In this document: in pieces, positions 30,558 to 39,268 of the stretch
How the letters are laid out: every line of letters begins with the position of its first letter
Position numbering within the stretch: position 1 is the first letter of the stretch
Source of the DNA: Nocardia transvalensis
Lineage (GTDB): Bacteria > Actinomycetota > Actinomycetes > Mycobacteriales > Mycobacteriaceae
Reading direction: 5' to 3'
Length of the DNA: 64,000 bases
Assembly (NCBI RefSeq): GCF_015477765.1
Contig: NZ_JADLQQ010000006.1
Location: 434,001 to 498,000 of the forward strand
Program-made: the position numbers and the translations under genes
Notes under the pieces: generated by a model
What the model was told of the DNA's origin: nothing
The model's database searches: none
The model's input: the letters and a program-made list of their open reading frames with translations, nothing else

Positions 30558-31052
30558 TCAGATCCGCAGAATCGCCAACTCCGCCAGTGAGAGGACCGTC
30601 CACGGGGGCGGGCGGGCACGGTGGGACAGCCTGGAGCGCGCGGCCGGACCGTGCGGACGGTCCCGATTGGTGCCGACCCACGCCAGCGCGATGAGTCCGA
30701 GCATCAGGGCGAGCGCCGAGAACACGAATACGCACGGATGCATCCCGGCGTGGCCGTCGCCGCAGCCGTCACAGTCCGTCCCGGAGGAGGCCCGCACCGC
30801 CGTGTGATCTGCCGGCGCACCGGCCATCGCGTCGTGGGGCGCCGACATATGGTGAGCCGCCGCGCCCGGCAGCGCGCCCGGCTCGGCGGCCGTCGCGTGA
30901 TGGGTGCCGCCGAACACCGCCGCGTGCATGATCAATACCCCCGCGACCAGCACGAACAGATTCAGCGCCCGCACCGCCGACGAACAGGAGGGGACGCGGC
31001 GCGCCCAGCCGACGCCGCCGGTGCGGCGCTGCGGCTGGGTCTGGTCGCTCAC
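30558..31052 (-). CDS. DUF6153-like membrane protein with His/Cys motifs
   Basis: The 164-residue protein has two membrane helices, LNLFVLVAGVLIMHAAVFG and CVFVFSALALMLGLIALAWV. Between them is an extracytoplasmic loop rich in His and Cys (THHATAAEPG, TDCDGCGDGHAGMHPC). The pattern fits the DUF6153 family that accompanies DUF305 proteins. A role in metal handling with the DUF305 lipoprotein is inferred. Confidence 0.75.
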   Translation of the reverse strand: MSDQTQPQRRTGGVGWARRVPSCSSAVRALNLFVLVAGVLIMHAAVFGGTHHATAAEPGALPGAAAHHMSAPHDAMAGAPADHTAVRASSGTDCDGCGDGHAGMHPCVFVFSALALMLGLIALAWVGTNRDRPHGPAARSRLSHRARPPPWTVLSLAELAILRI

Positions 31053-31196
31053 GCCGTCAGTCTAAGACCTCCGTTGTCGCACGCGGCAATACCCCCTGCC
31101 CGTATGGGAAAACCGGTGGACCCGTCATGGCTTTTCCGTATGGAATAAGCGCGGGGCGGGTGCGTTCGATCCGAATGTTGATCAGAGGGAGAGAGG

Positions 31197-32633
31197 ATGC
31201 CGTTGACAGACGCGACCACCACGAAACCCTCGATCGGCTTCCGCTCCGAACGCGGCCCCATTCTCGGCGCCCTGATGCTGGCGACCTCGCTGGTCGCCCT
31301 CGATTCCACGATCATCGCCACGGCGGTGCTCACCATCACCGACAGTCTCGGCGGCTTCGCGCAGTTCCCCTGGTTGTTCTCCATCTACCTGCTGGCCCAG
31401 GCGGTGACGGTCCCCATCTACGGCAAGATCGCCGACACCGTCGGCCGAAAACCGGTCATGCTGTTCGGAATCGCCGTCTTCGCGCTCGGCTCCCTGCTGT
31501 GCGGGCTCGCCACGAGCATGGGGGCGCTGATCGCTTTTCGCGCGGTGCAGGGTATCGGCGCGGGTGCGGTGCAGCCGATGTCGATGACCATCGCGGGCGA
31601 TATCTACACCATCGAGGAGCGGGCCAAGGCGCAGGGCTACCTGGCCAGCGTGTGGGCCATGTCGTCGGTGCTGGGCCCGCTGCTGGGTGGCCTGTTCTCC
31701 GATTATCTGAGCTGGCGCTGGATCTTCCTGATCAACCTGCCGCTGGCGGCGCTGGCGGGCTGGATGCTGATGCGGGCCTTCCGGGAGACGACCGCGCGGC
31801 AACGTCATCGCGTCGACTACCTGGGTGCCGGGTTGCTGACCCTGGGCGCCGGGGTGCTCATCCTCGCGCTGCTCGAGGGCGGGCATTCGTGGAGTTGGGG
31901 CTCGCCGACCAGCGTCGCCCTGTTTGCCGGTGGGGCCGTGGCGCTGGCGGTATTCGTCGTGGTGGAGCGCCGGGCCGCGAGTCCCATTCTGCCGCTGTGG
32001 ATCTTCACCCGCCGGGTGATCGTGGCCAGCAGCCTGATCTCGGTCCTGGTGGGTGCGATCATGCTGGGGCTGACCTCCTATGTGCCCACCTTCACCCAGG
32101 GGGTGCTGGGCACCGGCGCGCTGGTCGCCGGGCTCACCGTGGGCGCGCTGACGCTGGGCTGGCCGTTGGCCGCCTCGCAGTCCGGCCGGGTGTATCTGCG
32201 CATCGGCTTCCGGATCACCGGGATGATCGGGGCGGGACTGGCCACCCTGGGCGCCGCCTCGCTGCTGCTGCTCGGTGAGCATTCGCCGCTGCTGCAGGTC
32301 GCGGCGGGTTGCTTCGTCGTCGGTGCCGGAATGGGTTTGATCGCCAGCCCCAGCCTGATTGCCGCGCAGGCCAGCGTCGACTGGTCCGGACGCGGGGTGG
32401 TGACCTCGTCGAATATGTTCGCCCGCTCGATCGGCAGCGCGGTCGGCGTCGCGGTGTTCGGGGCGCTGGTGAACGCGAAGGTCGGCGGCGTCGACCATCC
32501 CGCACCCGCCGTCCTGTCCCCGGCCGTCCACGGCGTCTTCATCGGCGTCGCCGCCATGGCCCTGATCATGGTGGCCGCCGCCGCGGCCATGCCCCGCCCG
32601 CGGGCGGCGACCTCGGCCACCCCGGCGGACTGA
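31197..32633 (+). CDS. MFS drug-efflux transporter, DHA2 (EmrB/QacA) type
   Basis: The 478-residue protein has about 14 hydrophobic helices. MFS motif A is seen as GKIADTVGRKPVMLFG, and motif C of drug:H+ antiporters as GPLLGGLFSDYLSWRWIFLINLP. The family exports drugs, dyes or metabolites in exchange for protons. Start ATG 31197 has GGGAGAGAGG upstream. No regulator lies next to it, so the substrate cannot be inferred. Confidence 0.88.
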   Translation: MPLTDATTTKPSIGFRSERGPILGALMLATSLVALDSTIIATAVLTITDSLGGFAQFPWLFSIYLLAQAVTVPIYGKIADTVGRKPVMLFGIAVFALGSLLCGLATSMGALIAFRAVQGIGAGAVQPMSMTIAGDIYTIEERAKAQGYLASVWAMSSVLGPLLGGLFSDYLSWRWIFLINLPLAALAGWMLMRAFRETTARQRHRVDYLGAGLLTLGAGVLILALLEGGHSWSWGSPTSVALFAGGAVALAVFVVVERRAASPILPLWIFTRRVIVASSLISVLVGAIMLGLTSYVPTFTQGVLGTGALVAGLTVGALTLGWPLAASQSGRVYLRIGFRITGMIGAGLATLGAASLLLLGEHSPLLQVAAGCFVVGAGMGLIASPSLIAAQASVDWSGRGVVTSSNMFARSIGSAVGVAVFGALVNAKVGGVDHPAPAVLSPAVHGVFIGVAAMALIMVAAAAAMPRPRAATSATPAD

Positions 32634-32723
32634 CCCCGGCGCAGCCATCGTCGCGGTAGATTTGCCGTGAGCGAGCTTGCGAGATCAGTCCATGCCGTAC
32701 CGAACCCGAAAGGGAACGTCGCA

Positions 32724-33035
32724 ATGACCGATCAACTCGACCCCGTGGTGGCGAAATTCGTCGACGCCGTCAATGCCGGTGATCGCGCCGGCTTCGACCG
32801 GCTGCTCGCCGACGGCGCCACCATGTCCGACGACGGCAACGACCGCAACCTGCAGGACTGGGTGCAGAGCGAGATCTTCGGCAGCAACGCCCGCATGCGC
32901 ATCGACTCCGTCTCCGCGGGCGGGCGCGCCTTCGTCGCCGACTACACCAACGATCGCTGGGGCACCATGCGCACCGCCTGGCGCTTCACCGTCGACGGCG
33001 ACAAGATCTCCCGCTTCGATACCGGGCAGGCCTAA
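32724..33035 (+). CDS. SnoaL/NTF2-like small protein
   Basis: The 103-residue protein has the NTF2-like alpha/beta cone pattern: a starting helix VVAKFVDAVNAGDRAGFDRLL followed by strands ending RTAWRFTVDGDKISRFDTGQA. Members are isomerases, cyclases or ligand-binding proteins, and the function here is unknown. ATG 32724 has AAGGGA nine bases upstream. It converges with the methyltransferase on the other strand, overlapping by four bases. Confidence 0.7.
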   Translation: MTDQLDPVVAKFVDAVNAGDRAGFDRLLADGATMSDDGNDRNLQDWVQSEIFGSNARMRIDSVSAGGRAFVADYTNDRWGTMRTAWRFTVDGDKISRFDTGQA

Positions 33036-33910
33036 CCCTTTCGGCCCACGTACACCGTCGGGGCGGCCAGGACGAAGATGTCGTCCCGGTTGCCGACGTA
33101 GGCGGTGTCGGTGGGGTCGAGCAGGCGGCGCAGGGCGTCGTGGTCGGCGGCGTCGAGCCGGGTTTCGGCGTGCTCGGCCAGGTGTGACAGCCATTCGAGG
33201 ACGAACTCGCGCACCCGATCGGTCGGCGGTGCGGGGGCGTCGATCAGGTAACCGAACGAGCCGACCTCGGCCAGCCCCGCGTCGAGCAGCGCCCTGTTCC
33301 AGCCGATCGGAAGGCGCACCGCGCCTTCCATTCCGGCCCGCATGTCGGCGAACCAGGCCCGCTGCGCGGCCGTCAACCGATCGACGAGGCCGGGTGCGCC
33401 GATGCCGAGATCCCAAGGCAGACAGCGGGTTTCCAGCCCACCCTCCTCCACGGCGAGCCAACCCCGATCCCGCAGCAGGCGAACCAGTCCGTCGATTCCG
33501 CGCTGCTGGTCCGGCAGGTGGTGCACCACGCGACCGGCCCACACCAGATCCGCGGGCGGAACTCGCGCGGGCAGGTCCTCGGCGGCGGCGTCGCTCAACA
33601 CCGGCACAACCTCCACAGGGGCTCCCGCATCGTCTGCCGCGGCCGCCGCGGTGGCCGCATCCAGGAGTTCGGGCACCGCCTCCACCAGCACCAGCCGACC
33701 ACCCTCGCGGGCCCGCAACTCGCGTGCCAGGGCGGCGCTCATCCCGCCCGCGCCCGGACCGACATCGATCACCGTCGCGGGTCCGGAGAGGCGTTCGGCC
33801 AGCCGCCGCGCGACCTGTGCTCGTGCGGGTGCGGCGAGTTCGTCACTGCAGCGGAGCGCGGCGAGCCGCGCGGCCCAGTCGATGTGGTCGTGGGTAGCGG
33901 AGTGTGCCAT
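33032..33910 (-). CDS. Class I SAM-dependent methyltransferase
   Basis: The 292-residue protein has SAM motif I in TVIDVGPGAGGMSAALARELR, the acidic loop in LVLVEAVPEL and a post-motif segment WAGRVVHHLPDQQRG. The second half is a large acceptor region with IGWNRALLDAGLAEVGSFGYL. The substrate is unknown. It ends in a convergent overlap with the SnoaL-like gene. Confidence 0.8.
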   Translation of the reverse strand: MAHSATHDHIDWAARLAALRCSDELAAPARAQVARRLAERLSGPATVIDVGPGAGGMSAALARELRAREGGRLVLVEAVPELLDAATAAAAADDAGAPVEVVPVLSDAAAEDLPARVPPADLVWAGRVVHHLPDQQRGIDGLVRLLRDRGWLAVEEGGLETRCLPWDLGIGAPGLVDRLTAAQRAWFADMRAGMEGAVRLPIGWNRALLDAGLAEVGSFGYLIDAPAPPTDRVREFVLEWLSHLAEHAETRLDAADHDALRRLLDPTDTAYVGNRDDIFVLAAPTVYVGRKG

Positions 33911-33985
33911 GTCCGAACGGTAACAGCGCCGGTAGCGAGGGCGTTGCGTCCCAACGAGTTCGCCGATCCGAATGCGGGAACCGGT

Positions 33986-34564
33986 TCAGTCGGCCGCGAT
34001 ATCGATGACCAGGCGGGTCGGTTCGGTCAAGGCGGTCACCGAGAACGGCGGACGCTGCGCGTTCACCCCGATGAACGACTGTGTCGTGCCCTCGTAGACG
34101 TGGGTGCTGTACACCCCGGCGATACCGGGCGCGCTCGAATCGGTCGCCGGATCGGGTCCGGCGTATTCGGTCGCCCCGCTGTCCCACGGATACGCCGAGC
34201 CGAGGATCTGCACCTGCAGGATCGAACCTCCGGCCACATCCAGCGGTTTGCCGCTGCCGTCCTGTACGGCCCGGTCGGTGTACTGCACCCGCCAGCCGGG
34301 GCTCCCGATCCCGCCGAGTTCGTAGACCACACGGTCGAATCCGGCGTGATGGCCGATGCGGATGTCGGTCACCGTCAACCGCGCGTCCAGAGACGGCGTG
34401 CCCTGCGCGGGCGTGGTGGCGGTCGGTGGGGGCGTTGCGGTGGCTGCGGCCCGGTCGGACGAGTTGCGCGCCGCCGACTGCGGGGCCGGATCCGAATCGC
34501 CGTCCGAGCAACCCGCCAGCAGCGAAATCGCCGCGGTCACTGTCATGAGCAGCCTGTTACGCAT
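33986..34564 (-). CDS. AMIN-like domain lipoprotein
   Basis: The 192-residue protein has a lipoprotein signal (AAISLLAGCSDGD), then a low-complexity serine/threonine/proline linker. The globular domain contains VTDIRIGHHAGFDRVVYELGG and ends TALTEPTRLVIDIAAD, which fits the AMIN-like domain common in actinobacterial lipoproteins. It is presumably anchored on the outer face of the membrane. It is divergent from the rlmG gene. Confidence 0.78.
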   Translation of the reverse strand: MRNRLLMTVTAAISLLAGCSDGDSDPAPQSAARNSSDRAAATATPPPTATTPAQGTPSLDARLTVTDIRIGHHAGFDRVVYELGGIGSPGWRVQYTDRAVQDGSGKPLDVAGGSILQVQILGSAYPWDSGATEYAGPDPATDSSAPGIAGVYSTHVYEGTTQSFIGVNAQRPPFSVTALTEPTRLVIDIAAD

Positions 34565-34654
34565 GGGGCAGATGGTATGTGGAGTTACTGCCGGGGTGGG
34601 CGCGACGACACGGCAACGATCTAGCACACTGTAGATGTGCAGGAGGTCGACGAC

Positions 34655-35788
34655 GTGCTGAGCCGGTTGCGGCGATACCCGGATGTGGAGGCGGTAAACC
34701 TGTATGCCGTCGACGCCGCCGACCGGCTGATCCTCGATGTCGCCGCCGAGGCCCTCGCCAAGGCGGGCAGCGGTCACGTTGCGGTGATCGACGACGGATA
34801 CGGCGCCCTCACCCTCGGCGCCGTCGCCGCCCACGATCTGCGCGACATCCGCGTGCACCAGGATCTGCTGACCGGCGAACTGGCCCTGGCCAACAACGCC
34901 CGCGCGGTCGGCCTCGCCGACCGCTATGCCGCACATGCCCTGGGCCGCCGGCTGCTGGAGGATGTGAAGGTGGTGCTGCTGCGGCTGCCGCGGGCGCTGT
35001 CCGGGCTGGCCGAGATCGCCGATGCCATCGCGCGATACGCCGATCCGGACGTCGAGGTGTTCGCCGGGGCGCGCGACAAATACCTGACCCCCGCGATGAA
35101 CGAGGTACTGGCCGAATCGTTCTCGTCGGTGCGGGCCAGCCGCGGTCGGCAGAAGTCGCGAATTCTGTTGGCGCAGGAGCCCAAACCGCTCGGCGACCCG
35201 CCCTATCCGGTGCGCAGGCAGATCGACGAGCTCGATCTGGAGGTGGTCGCGCACGGTGCGGCGTTCTCCGGGTCGAAGCTGGATATCGGCACCCGGTTCC
35301 TGCTCGGGCACCTGCGCCGCATGAAGCCGGACGCCCGCGACGCCATCGATCTGGGCTGCGGGACCGGCATACTCGCCGTCGCTCTGGCCAAGGCGCGGCC
35401 CCACGTTAGCGTGGTCGGCACGGATCAGTCCGCCGCCGCGGTCGCCTCCGCCCGCGCGACCGCCGATGCCAACGGGGTTGCCGACCGGGTGCAGGTGCTG
35501 CGCGACGACGCCATGGCCAGCGTCGCCGACCACAGCGCGGACCTGGTGGTGTGCAACCCCCCTTTCCATGTCGGGGCGGCCGTGCACACCGGATCGGCGA
35601 TCAAAATGTTCGCCGAGACAGGCCGCGTGCTGCGGCCCGGCGGCGAGCTCTGGACGGTCTACAATTCGCACCTGAATTACCGCGGCGTGATGGAACGGCT
35701 GGTAGGCCGTACCGATGTGGTGGGCCGCAATCGCAAGTTCACGGTGACGCGGTCGGTGCGTGGTCTGCGGGACGCCCGGCGGGAGTAG
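34655..35788 (+). CDS. rlmG: RlmG/RsmC-like rRNA guanine-N2 methyltransferase
   Basis: The protein has about 377 residues and two Rossmann domains. The N-terminal one is degenerate (LILDVAAEALAKAGSGHVAVIDDG). The C-terminal one is catalytic, with AIDLGCGTGILAVALAKARP and the N-methyltransferase motif VVCNPPFHVGA. This matches RlmG/RsmC enzymes that modify a guanine in rRNA. I choose GTG 34655 because AGGAGG at 34641-34646 is eight bases upstream; an in-frame GTG at 34637 would add six residues. Confidence 0.85.
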   Translation: MLSRLRRYPDVEAVNLYAVDAADRLILDVAAEALAKAGSGHVAVIDDGYGALTLGAVAAHDLRDIRVHQDLLTGELALANNARAVGLADRYAAHALGRRLLEDVKVVLLRLPRALSGLAEIADAIARYADPDVEVFAGARDKYLTPAMNEVLAESFSSVRASRGRQKSRILLAQEPKPLGDPPYPVRRQIDELDLEVVAHGAAFSGSKLDIGTRFLLGHLRRMKPDARDAIDLGCGTGILAVALAKARPHVSVVGTDQSAAAVASARATADANGVADRVQVLRDDAMASVADHSADLVVCNPPFHVGAAVHTGSAIKMFAETGRVLRPGGELWTVYNSHLNYRGVMERLVGRTDVVGRNRKFTVTRSVRGLRDARRE

Positions 35789-35918
35789 GGTACGAGAGGT
35801 ACAGTCCTCTTTGTCCGATTTTCCGCCGCCCTCGGGAACTCGTTCCGATCGCGGCACGTTGGATAGTCTGAACGGCCACGACAGACGTGGATCGCGACTT
35901 CGGAAAGGCACGAGAACG

Positions 35919-36779
35919 GTGCGCACCTCAAGCAACCCGATCTTCAAGAACCTGCCGCAACAACAGCAGGGCGGCGGATACGCGGGATTCGGTTCGGCGG
36001 CTGCGGGCGCCGGACAATTCGCTCAGTACGGCCAGCAGCCGTACGGCTATGAACAGCAGTATCAGCCCCCGCAGGCTCCCCCGGCCGCGCGGCCGATGAC
36101 CATCGATGACGTCGTCACCAAGACCGGTATCACGCTGGGCGTGCTCACCGTCTCGGCGATCGTCTCCTACGGGCTGACCGCCGCCAACCATGCGCTGGCG
36201 CCGCTGTTCGTGCTGGTGGGTGGTCTGGTCGGCCTGGTCCTGGTGCTGGTCGCGACCTTCGGCCGCAAGCAGGACAATCCGGCGATCGTGCTCAGCTACG
36301 CCGTGGCCGAGGGCTTGTTCCTGGGCGCGCTGTCGTTCATGTTCACCAATGTCGCCTTCGGCGGGGTCGGTGGCTCGGGCCTGATCGCCCAGGCGGTACT
36401 CGGCACCTTCGGCGTGTTCTTCGGCATGCTGGTGGTCTACAAGACCGGTGCGATCCGCGTGACGCCGCGGTTCACCCGGATGATGTTCGCCGCCATGATC
36501 GGCGTGCTGGTCCTGATGCTGGGCAACCTGATCGCCGCGTTCTTCACCCCCGGCGGTTTCGGACTGCGTGACGGCGGCGCCATCGCCATCATCTTCAGCC
36601 TGGTCTGCATCGGCATCGCCGCGTTCAGCTTCCTGCTCGACTTCGACGCCGCGGATCAGCTCATCCGCGCGCAGGCGCCGGAGAAGGCGGCCTGGGGAGT
36701 GGCCCTGGGCCTGACCGTCACCCTGGTCTGGCTGTACGTGGAGATCCTGCGCCTGCTGAGCTACTTCCAAAACGACTAG
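35919..36779 (+). CDS. Bax inhibitor-1/YccA family membrane protein
   Basis: The 286-residue protein begins with a Gln/Gly/Tyr/Pro-rich cytosolic region and then has seven hydrophobic helices. The family features IVLSYAVAEGLFLGALS and the C-terminal AWGVALGLTVTLVWLYVEILRLL are present. Homologues act as proton-sensitive calcium channels or leak regulators. The start GTG 35919 follows GGAAAGGCACGAG. A strong symmetric terminator follows the gene at 36799. Confidence 0.88.
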   Translation: MRTSSNPIFKNLPQQQQGGGYAGFGSAAAGAGQFAQYGQQPYGYEQQYQPPQAPPAARPMTIDDVVTKTGITLGVLTVSAIVSYGLTAANHALAPLFVLVGGLVGLVLVLVATFGRKQDNPAIVLSYAVAEGLFLGALSFMFTNVAFGGVGGSGLIAQAVLGTFGVFFGMLVVYKTGAIRVTPRFTRMMFAAMIGVLVLMLGNLIAAFFTPGGFGLRDGGAIAIIFSLVCIGIAAFSFLLDFDAADQLIRAQAPEKAAWGVALGLTVTLVWLYVEILRLLSYFQND

Positions 36780-36798
36780 TAGCTCGGGCAATTCATAG

Positions 36799-36826
36799 GG
36801 TGGCCACCGGAATTCCGGTGGCCACC
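36799..36826. terminator. Perfect 28-bp palindrome after the Bax inhibitor-1 gene
   Basis: GGTGGCCACCGGAA at 36799-36812 is followed directly by its exact reverse complement at 36813-36826. It has no T-run. It is probably a terminator-like hairpin shared with whatever follows. Confidence 0.6.
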
Positions 36827-36853
36827 GGCGTATCCGGGGTCGGTTGGTGCAGG

Positions 36854-37152
36854 ATGAATATTGTGGGCGACGCCGTGAATGGCACCTGGCCGGTCGGACT
36901 TCCGAAATCGTTGGACTATCCGGACGTCCCGGTGGGCGCGATTGTGGCGGGTGCGGCGCGGCGTTTCGGCGATCGCCTCGCGGGGATCGCGTCGCGGTGT
37001 CGATACCGAACTGCGTGGAATTCCCGGTCGCCTATTACGGCATTCAGTTGGCCGGTGCAGCCTTCGTTCCGGTGAATCCGCTGTTGCCGGCCGATCGGAT
37101 CGCCGCGCAAGTGGCCGACGCGGACGCAGCGCTGCGAGACCGGCTGCGGTGA
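36854..37152 (+). pseudogene. Frameshifted N-terminal fragment of an AMP-dependent acyl-CoA synthetase
   Basis: One frame encodes WPVGLPKSLDYPDVPVGAI and AAGARRFGDRLAG-like sequence, and a second frame continues GDRVAVSIPNCVEFPVAYYG and LAGAAFVPVNPLLPAD. Together they match the first ~100 residues of long-chain fatty acid-CoA ligases. A frameshift near 36985-36995 separates them. The AMP-binding core (TSGSTG-like) is missing, and the reading ends at TGA 37150-37152. It is a remnant, not a functional ligase. Confidence 0.7.
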
Positions 37153-37207
37153 CCCCGCCGGTCGACGGTGACAATAGGTGTTGACACCAAGGGAGGAGTG
37201 GTCCCGC

Positions 37208-37984
37208 ATGCCGTATGTCAAGGCCGTCGACGGTGCACGAATTGCCTATCAATGCGCGGGCGAGGGCTTCCCGTTGCTGTTGCTCGCCGGTCAGTCGAAC
37301 AATCATCACTGGTGGGACGCCATTCGGGAGGACTTCCACGGCACGCATCGCACCATCACCTTCGACTATCGGGGCACCGGTGACAGCGACAAGCCCGATA
37401 TCGTCTACAGCACAAAGGGTTTCGCGGATGATGTGATCGCGATCCTGGATGATCTCGGGATCGAGCGGGCCGACGTGTACGGCACGTCGATGGGCGGGCG
37501 GGTCGCGCAGTGGGTGGCGGCCGCGCATCCCGATCGGGTGCGGGCACTGGTCCTCGGTTGCACCTCGCCGGGGAGTAAGCACGGCGTGGATCGCGGCAAC
37601 GAGATCCGTCACCGGCTCGCGGATCCGGCGACGGCCGAGCGGACGCTGCTCGATCTGATGTACACACCGCAGTGGCTGGCAAAGACCTCCGGGCCCTACA
37701 ACACCCTCGGCGATCCGGCCATGCCGTACTACGCCCGCCGCCGCCACCTCATCGCCAGCCATCGTCACGATGCCTGGGATGTGTTGCCGGACATCGCGAT
37801 TCCCACGCTGGTCGTGCACGGCGGTGACGACCGCTTCAATCCTGTCGAGAACGCGCCACTGCTGGCCCACCGCATTCCGGGCGCGCGGCTGGAGATCATT
37901 CCACGCGCCCGGCACGCCTATTTCGAGGAATTCCGTTCCGTGGCAAGCCCTTTGGTGTCGGAGTTCCTCACCTCGGTCAGCTGA
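37208..37984 (+). CDS. Alpha/beta hydrolase
   Basis: The 258-residue protein has a complete triad: nucleophile serine in VYGTSMGGRVAQW, acid in VVHGGDDRFNPVENA and histidine in IPRARHAYFEEF. It resembles small cytoplasmic esterases, lactonases or dienelactone-like hydrolases. ATG 37208 is preceded by GGGAGGAG ten bases upstream, which favours it over GTG or TTG starts further left. It lies just after the broken acyl-CoA synthetase fragment and converges on the thiolase with an eight-base overlap. Confidence 0.82.
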   Translation: MPYVKAVDGARIAYQCAGEGFPLLLLAGQSNNHHWWDAIREDFHGTHRTITFDYRGTGDSDKPDIVYSTKGFADDVIAILDDLGIERADVYGTSMGGRVAQWVAAAHPDRVRALVLGCTSPGSKHGVDRGNEIRHRLADPATAERTLLDLMYTPQWLAKTSGPYNTLGDPAMPYYARRRHLIASHRHDAWDVLPDIAIPTLVVHGGDDRFNPVENAPLLAHRIPGARLEIIPRARHAYFEEFRSVASPLVSEFLTSVS

Positions 37985-39197
37985 GGCGCTCGACGATCAT
38001 CGCCATGCCCTGACCGCCGCCGACGCACATGGTCTCCAGGCCGAACTGCTTGTCGTGGGTCTGCAGGTTGTTGAGCAGGGTGGCGGTGATGCGGGCGCCG
38101 GTCATGCCGAAGGGGTGGCCCAGGGCAATGGCGCCGCCGGAGACGTTCAGCTTGTCCAGATCCATGTTCAGCTCGCGCGCCGAGCCGAGCACCTGCACCG
38201 CGAAGGCCTCGTTGATCTCGTACAGGTCGAGATCGTCGATGGTCATGCCCGCGATCTTCAGGGCGCGGCGGGTCGCCTCGATCGGTCCCAGGCCCATGAT
38301 CTCCGGCGACAGGCCGGACACGCCGGTCGAGACGATCCGCGCGAGCGGGGTCAGGCCCAGGTCGCGAGCCTTGGTGTCGCTCATGATCACCAGCGCCGCA
38401 GCGCCGTCGTTGAGCGGGCAGGCGTTACCGGCGGTGATCGTGCCGTCCGGGCGGAACACCGGCTTGAGCTGCGAGACCTTCTCGTAGGTGGTGCCCGGGC
38501 GCGGGCCGTCGTCGGTGGAGACCACGCTGCCGTCGGGCAGGGTCACCGGGGTGATCTCCCGCTCGAAGAAGCCGGACTTGATCGCCTCCTCCGCGCGGTT
38601 CTGCGACCGCACACCCCAGTGATCCTGGTCCTCACGGGAGATGCCGGTGAACTGGGCGACGTTCTCGGCGGTCTGGCCCATGGCGATGTAGATGTCGGGC
38701 AGCTGGTCGAATTCGCGCGGATCCTGCCAGTCGTTCGAGCCGCCTTCGGCGCGCTTGGCGGTGCGCGCCTCGGCCTCGGCGAACTTGATGTTGTGGGTGT
38801 CGGGCCAGCCGTCGGAGGTGCCCTTCGGGAACCGCGACACCGTCTCCACTCCGGCGGAGACGAAGACATCGCCCTCGCCGGCCTTGATGGCGTGGAAGGC
38901 CATGCGGGTGGTCTGCAGTGAGGAGGCGCAGTAGCGGTTGACGGTGGTGCCCGGCAGGTAGTCGTACCCCAGCTGAGTCGCCACCACCTTGGCCATGTTG
39001 AAGCCGCCCTCGCCGCCCGGCTGGCCGCAGCCCAGCATCAGATCGTCGATATCGGCGGCGGCCAAAGCCGGCACCTTGTCCAGTGCGGCACGCACCATCT
39101 GGGTGGCCAGGTCGTCCGGGCGCATGCTCACCAGGGAGCCCTTGCTCGCGCGGCCGATGGGGGAGCGCGCATAGGAAACGATGACGGCCTCGGGCAT
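37977..39197 (-). CDS. fadA: Acetyl-CoA C-acetyltransferase (thiolase), FadA type
   Basis: The 406-residue thiolase has the acyl-accepting cysteine in VNRYCASSLQTT, the histidine in LGHPFGMTGAR and the second cysteine in METMCVGGGQGMA-like sequence (ETMCVGGGQG). It catalyses thiolytic cleavage of 3-ketoacyl-CoA or the reverse condensation. It probably corresponds to FadA3 of M. tuberculosis because the next gene is a GDSL protein like Rv1075c. An AAAGGAG ribosome site fixes ATG 39197. Confidence 0.92.
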   Translation of the reverse strand: MPEAVIVSYARSPIGRASKGSLVSMRPDDLATQMVRAALDKVPALAAADIDDLMLGCGQPGGEGGFNMAKVVATQLGYDYLPGTTVNRYCASSLQTTRMAFHAIKAGEGDVFVSAGVETVSRFPKGTSDGWPDTHNIKFAEAEARTAKRAEGGSNDWQDPREFDQLPDIYIAMGQTAENVAQFTGISREDQDHWGVRSQNRAEEAIKSGFFEREITPVTLPDGSVVSTDDGPRPGTTYEKVSQLKPVFRPDGTITAGNACPLNDGAAALVIMSDTKARDLGLTPLARIVSTGVSGLSPEIMGLGPIEATRRALKIAGMTIDDLDLYEINEAFAVQVLGSARELNMDLDKLNVSGGAIALGHPFGMTGARITATLLNNLQTHDKQFGLETMCVGGGQGMAMIVERLS

Positions 39198-39268
39198 GAG
39201 GACTCCTTTGTCGATGGCGAACGACCAAGCGGCCGCTCGGTACAGCGGTGGGGAATTCTCCTTCGAAT

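Noticed and set aside
36854..37152. Programmed frameshift for a functional acyl-CoA synthetase
   Set aside because: The rest of the enzyme (adenylate-binding core and C-terminal domain) is missing downstream, so it is a remnant.
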